Positions 61,850 to 64,000 of a stretch of 64,000 bases of DNA are shown here, piece after piece. Made by a program: the position numbers and the translations under genes. Origin of the DNA: a virus; IMG/VR virus record IMGVR_UViG_3300028394_000001, positions 62,001-126,000 of that record; one strand, written 5' to 3'. The notes beneath the pieces were generated by a model. It saw nothing but the letters and a program-made list of their open reading frames with translations. It was not told the DNA's origin and searched no databases. The stretch's first letter is position 1. Each line of letters begins with the position of its first letter.

Positions 61850-64000
61850 TTAAGCATACGCATAGTATACATTGTGGTCAGGATCGGTTGGTATTGAAAT
61901 GGTTTCTCTCTTGTTTGATCCTATTATAGTTGTACTATTATTTACAAAGATAATAGATGCCATATTTTTACTTTTCTTCATCGATGAATTTAACGATGAC
62001 ATTTGATTTAAAGCCAAACCATCTAAAATATTTTCCGAATTTAAACTAGAACTTCTGCGTGGTGTTTGTTGTATTATTATTTTATCTTTTCTATCTTTTG
62101 TTTCTTGTTCAGATAAATCTTTTAATGTTTGTAAAGGAATAAGTTTTCTTGATAAATATCCCAATTCATTTTTATATTCACCTATAGTTTTTGGAAAATT
62201 TTCATCATTATTCTTATAAACAAGGTAATGGTTTGCTCTAATTTCAGCAGGTGTAAGAAAGTCTTTTAAAAGCTTATCATCTTCACCTTCATCAAATGCT
62301 TTTTTTATTGCCTTAGCATAAGTTATTCCGTTAAAGTGAGCCAGTCTTAGAGTTAATTCGGAAATGCTGGATCCTAAATTTTTAGCATTTTCAATCGTAT
62401 GTTCATTCATCAACAATTCTTGGACATCTTCAGAATATACTGTGTCCATGTAATTTGGTCCTAAAACATCTCTAGCTCTAAATAAAAGTGTATCTGGCAT
62501 GAATTGATATTTACCCATGGCTGAGCCAGCACCTTTTGCATTGAAGTATCTACTTCTACTTTTTTGTAGTTCATTAACTTCTCGTATTGTCATGTCAGTT
62601 AAGTCTTTTTCAAAATTAACTCTTTTTTCCCAAACCAATTTTCCTTTAGGATATTTTTTATAATTATCAGGATCTGTTCTTTTATCAAATGTTATTAATT
62701 TTAATTTTGAACCAGGATCACTTATGTCACCCTCACCTTTTTTAATTATACTTGTAAGAATAGGTTCTTGGGAATTTTCATTAGACCACACAAAACGGTC
62801 TTTTGAAGCTTGATTTGCACCTAAATATTCATCGGGAACTTTAGCGGATTCACCTCTTGAGATATTGGCTTTTGCTGCTTTTAATACATCTGAAGACTGT
62901 TCTTCAACTCTAGGAACAGGCACTGCGGTTTGTTCTCTTGGTGGAATTGGTGTAACAGTAACAGGTCTCGCTGGTTGAGGCCTTGGTGCTACCGGCGCAG
63001 GTTCAGGAACAGGTTGCGCTGTTACTGGTTGACCATGACGATTCTTTAATGACTCATCATTGGATGCACTTCTTTCAGCTATTTTTTGTTCTTCTTGGCG
63101 TTTTCTTTCAGCTGCAGCTTCAGTGACTTGACGCCTCCTCTCAATTTCAGCCTCACGAGCAGCTTCAAAATCTTGGCGTCTTCTCTCAGCCAAAGCCGCC
63201 GCTTCATCATCTTTACGTTTTTTCTCAGTTTCAGCTGCTATACGAGCTTTTTCAGCTTCAATAGCTGCAGTTTCTTCTCTCTGTCTTCTATCATCATCTT
63301 CTTTTTGTTTTCTTCTTCGAGCAACCTCAGCTGCATTTTGTTCCGTTTGTTGCCTTTGATTGTCTTCTCTTTGCTTTCTTTCCGTTTCTTCCCTCTGTCT
63401 TTTTTCATCATCTTGACGTTTTTTGTCAGCTTCTTCTTTTTGTTTTATTTCTTGTAAACGACGAGCTTCAGCTTTTGCAGATTCAGCTGCAGCTTGTTCT
63501 CTTTGTTGCCTTATTTGATTTTCTGCGGCCGCACGTTTTTCTTCTTCTGCTCGAGCAGCATCACTCTCTCTTTCTTTTTGTCTACTTTCAGACTTAGCTT
63601 TTTCTCTGTTTCTTTCATCTTCAGCGGCTTTTTCTTCTTTCAACTTTCTTTCTTGTCTTGCTTTATCTTCTATTTCCCTTTGTCGTTCAGCTTCAGCGTT
63701 GGTTCTTTGTATTCTTCTTTCTTCAACAATAGCCTCCGATTTAGCATCAGCTTCATTTTTTAGCCTTAATCTATCAGCTTCTCTTTGTTTTTCTTCTTGT
63801 TCAGCTCGTCTTCTTTCAACATCTTCTCTTGCTTTTTTTTCTTTTTCTTGTTCAGCTTTTAAACGTATCCTTTCTTCAAACGCTGCGCTTTGTCTTTCCA
63901 ATTCATCTTGTTCTTTTTGTGCTTGTTCTCTGTTAGGTGGTGTTGGAGAAGGTGCTGGTGGCGGTGCTGGAGGAGGTGTTGGAGTTGTTTGAGCAGCTGC
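61850..64000 (-). CDS. Virion coiled-coil protein with lytic transglycosylase-like domain (partial)
   Basis: The frame is open to the right edge, so the gene begins outside; more than 716 residues visible. N-terminal visible part is Pro/Ala-rich, then about 270 residues of Glu/Arg/Gln/Lys-rich helix (RxxEExxR repeats), a Pro/Val linker, and a domain with GSAMGKYQFMPDTLLFRA and LLMNEHTIENAKNLG, the KYQF/M signature of transglycosylase-like lysozyme domains. Likely a tail/baseplate-associated peptidoglycan-degrading protein. The C-terminus ends DPDHNVYYAYA. Confidence 0.65.
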   Translation of the reverse strand, partial: AAAQTTPTPPPAPPPAPSPTPPNREQAQKEQDELERQSAAFEERIRLKAEQEKEKKAREDVERRRAEQEEKQREADRLRLKNEADAKSEAIVEERRIQRTNAEAERQREIEDKARQERKLKEEKAAEDERNREKAKSESRQKERESDAARAEEEKRAAAENQIRQQREQAAAESAKAEARRLQEIKQKEEADKKRQDDEKRQREETERKQREDNQRQQTEQNAAEVARRRKQKEDDDRRQREETAAIEAEKARIAAETEKKRKDDEAAALAERRRQDFEAAREAEIERRRQVTEAAAERKRQEEQKIAERSASNDESLKNRHGQPVTAQPVPEPAPVAPRPQPARPVTVTPIPPREQTAVPVPRVEEQSSDVLKAAKANISRGESAKVPDEYLGANQASKDRFVWSNENSQEPILTSIIKKGEGDISDPGSKLKLITFDKRTDPDNYKKYPKGKLVWEKRVNFEKDLTDMTIREVNELQKSRSRYFNAKGAGSAMGKYQFMPDTLLFRARDVLGPNYMDTVYSEDVQELLMNEHTIENAKNLGSSISELTLRLAHFNGITYAKAIKKAFDEGEDDKLLKDFLTPAEIRANHYLVYKNNDENFPKTIGEYKNELGYLSRKLIPLQTLKDLSEQETKDRKDKIIIQQTPRRSSSLNSENILDGLALNQMSSLNSSMKKSKNMASIIFVNNSTTIIGSNKRETISIPTDPDHNVYYAYA

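Noticed and set aside
63086-63992. Several plus-strand open frames opposite the coiled-coil gene
   Set aside because: They arise from the reverse complement of Glu/Arg/Lys codon repeats (Ser/Phe/Leu-rich translations) and have no other support.

Overview
The window is part of the genome of a large tailed phage of the T4-like (myovirus) kind infecting a Gram-negative bacterium. Replication genes match T4 families: gp61 primase, RNase H, a gp59-like helicase loader and gp32. There are also ribonucleotide reductase subunits NrdA and NrdB, ThyX, PhoH, a GroES-like co-chaperonin, a spanin/endolysin/holin cassette, and T4-style late promoters (TATAAATA and close variants). An LpxH-like phosphatase, a lipoprotein outer spanin and an outer-membrane beta-barrel protein point to a host with an outer membrane, and the near-consensus sigma70 promoters suggest a proteobacterium. 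The species cannot be named from the sequence alone. Both edges cut through genes.

Layout. (1) 1-9.3 kb: glycosyltransferase-like, methyltransferase and phosphodiesterase genes, then late genes. Several of these share an N-terminal MKTFxxFLEE-like motif that resembles the T4 capsid-targeting peptide, among them a ligase-type nucleotidyltransferase split over two frames and a nucleotidylyltransferase-kinase fusion. (2) 9.3-12.1 kb: lysis cassette. (3) 12.1-22 kb: primase, nucleotide metabolism, an LpxH-like phosphatase next to a family 2 glycosyltransferase, and RNase H. (4) 22-27.6 kb: AbrB-like protein, CobT-like VWA metallopeptidase, sugar epimerase and GroES. (5) 27.6-30.2 kb: a leftward block of small, visibly more G+C-rich genes, including a stand-alone sigma region 4-like protein, driven by repeated promoter cassettes. 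(6) 30.2-30.87 kb: a 0.68-kb control region with tandem promoters and short repeats. (7) 30.9-43.7 kb: rightward, tightly packed early-type genes, many very small, with two AAA+ ATPases. (8) 43.7-48.8 kb: conserved small T4-like genes, MazG and PhoH. (9) 48.8-55.2 kb: an island of four 2OG-Fe(II) oxygenases, a 16-cysteine protein, a radical SAM enzyme and a flavin-dependent halogenase. (10) 55.9-56.4 kb: an RNA locus with two structured RNAs and a circularly permuted tmRNA (tag ANDSAYRLAA). (11) 56.4-60 kb: outer-membrane protein, cell-wall hydrolase, gp33-like protein, gp59, HAD phosphatase, gp32. (12) 60-64 kb: two long leftward virion-type genes.

The best candidate for an undescribed system is the island in (9). 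A late-promoted, Asn-Cys-repeat protein with a phage-structural N-terminus sits directly upstream of a radical SAM maturase and among oxygenases and a halogenase, which suggests a chemically modified, virion-displayed peptide. Other strong leads are the permuted tmRNA with a ribosome-binding site and small ORF in its excised spacer, the split nucleotidyltransferase with capsid-targeting-like N-terminus, and the family of promoter cassettes carrying GTTGY/RCAAC palindromes.
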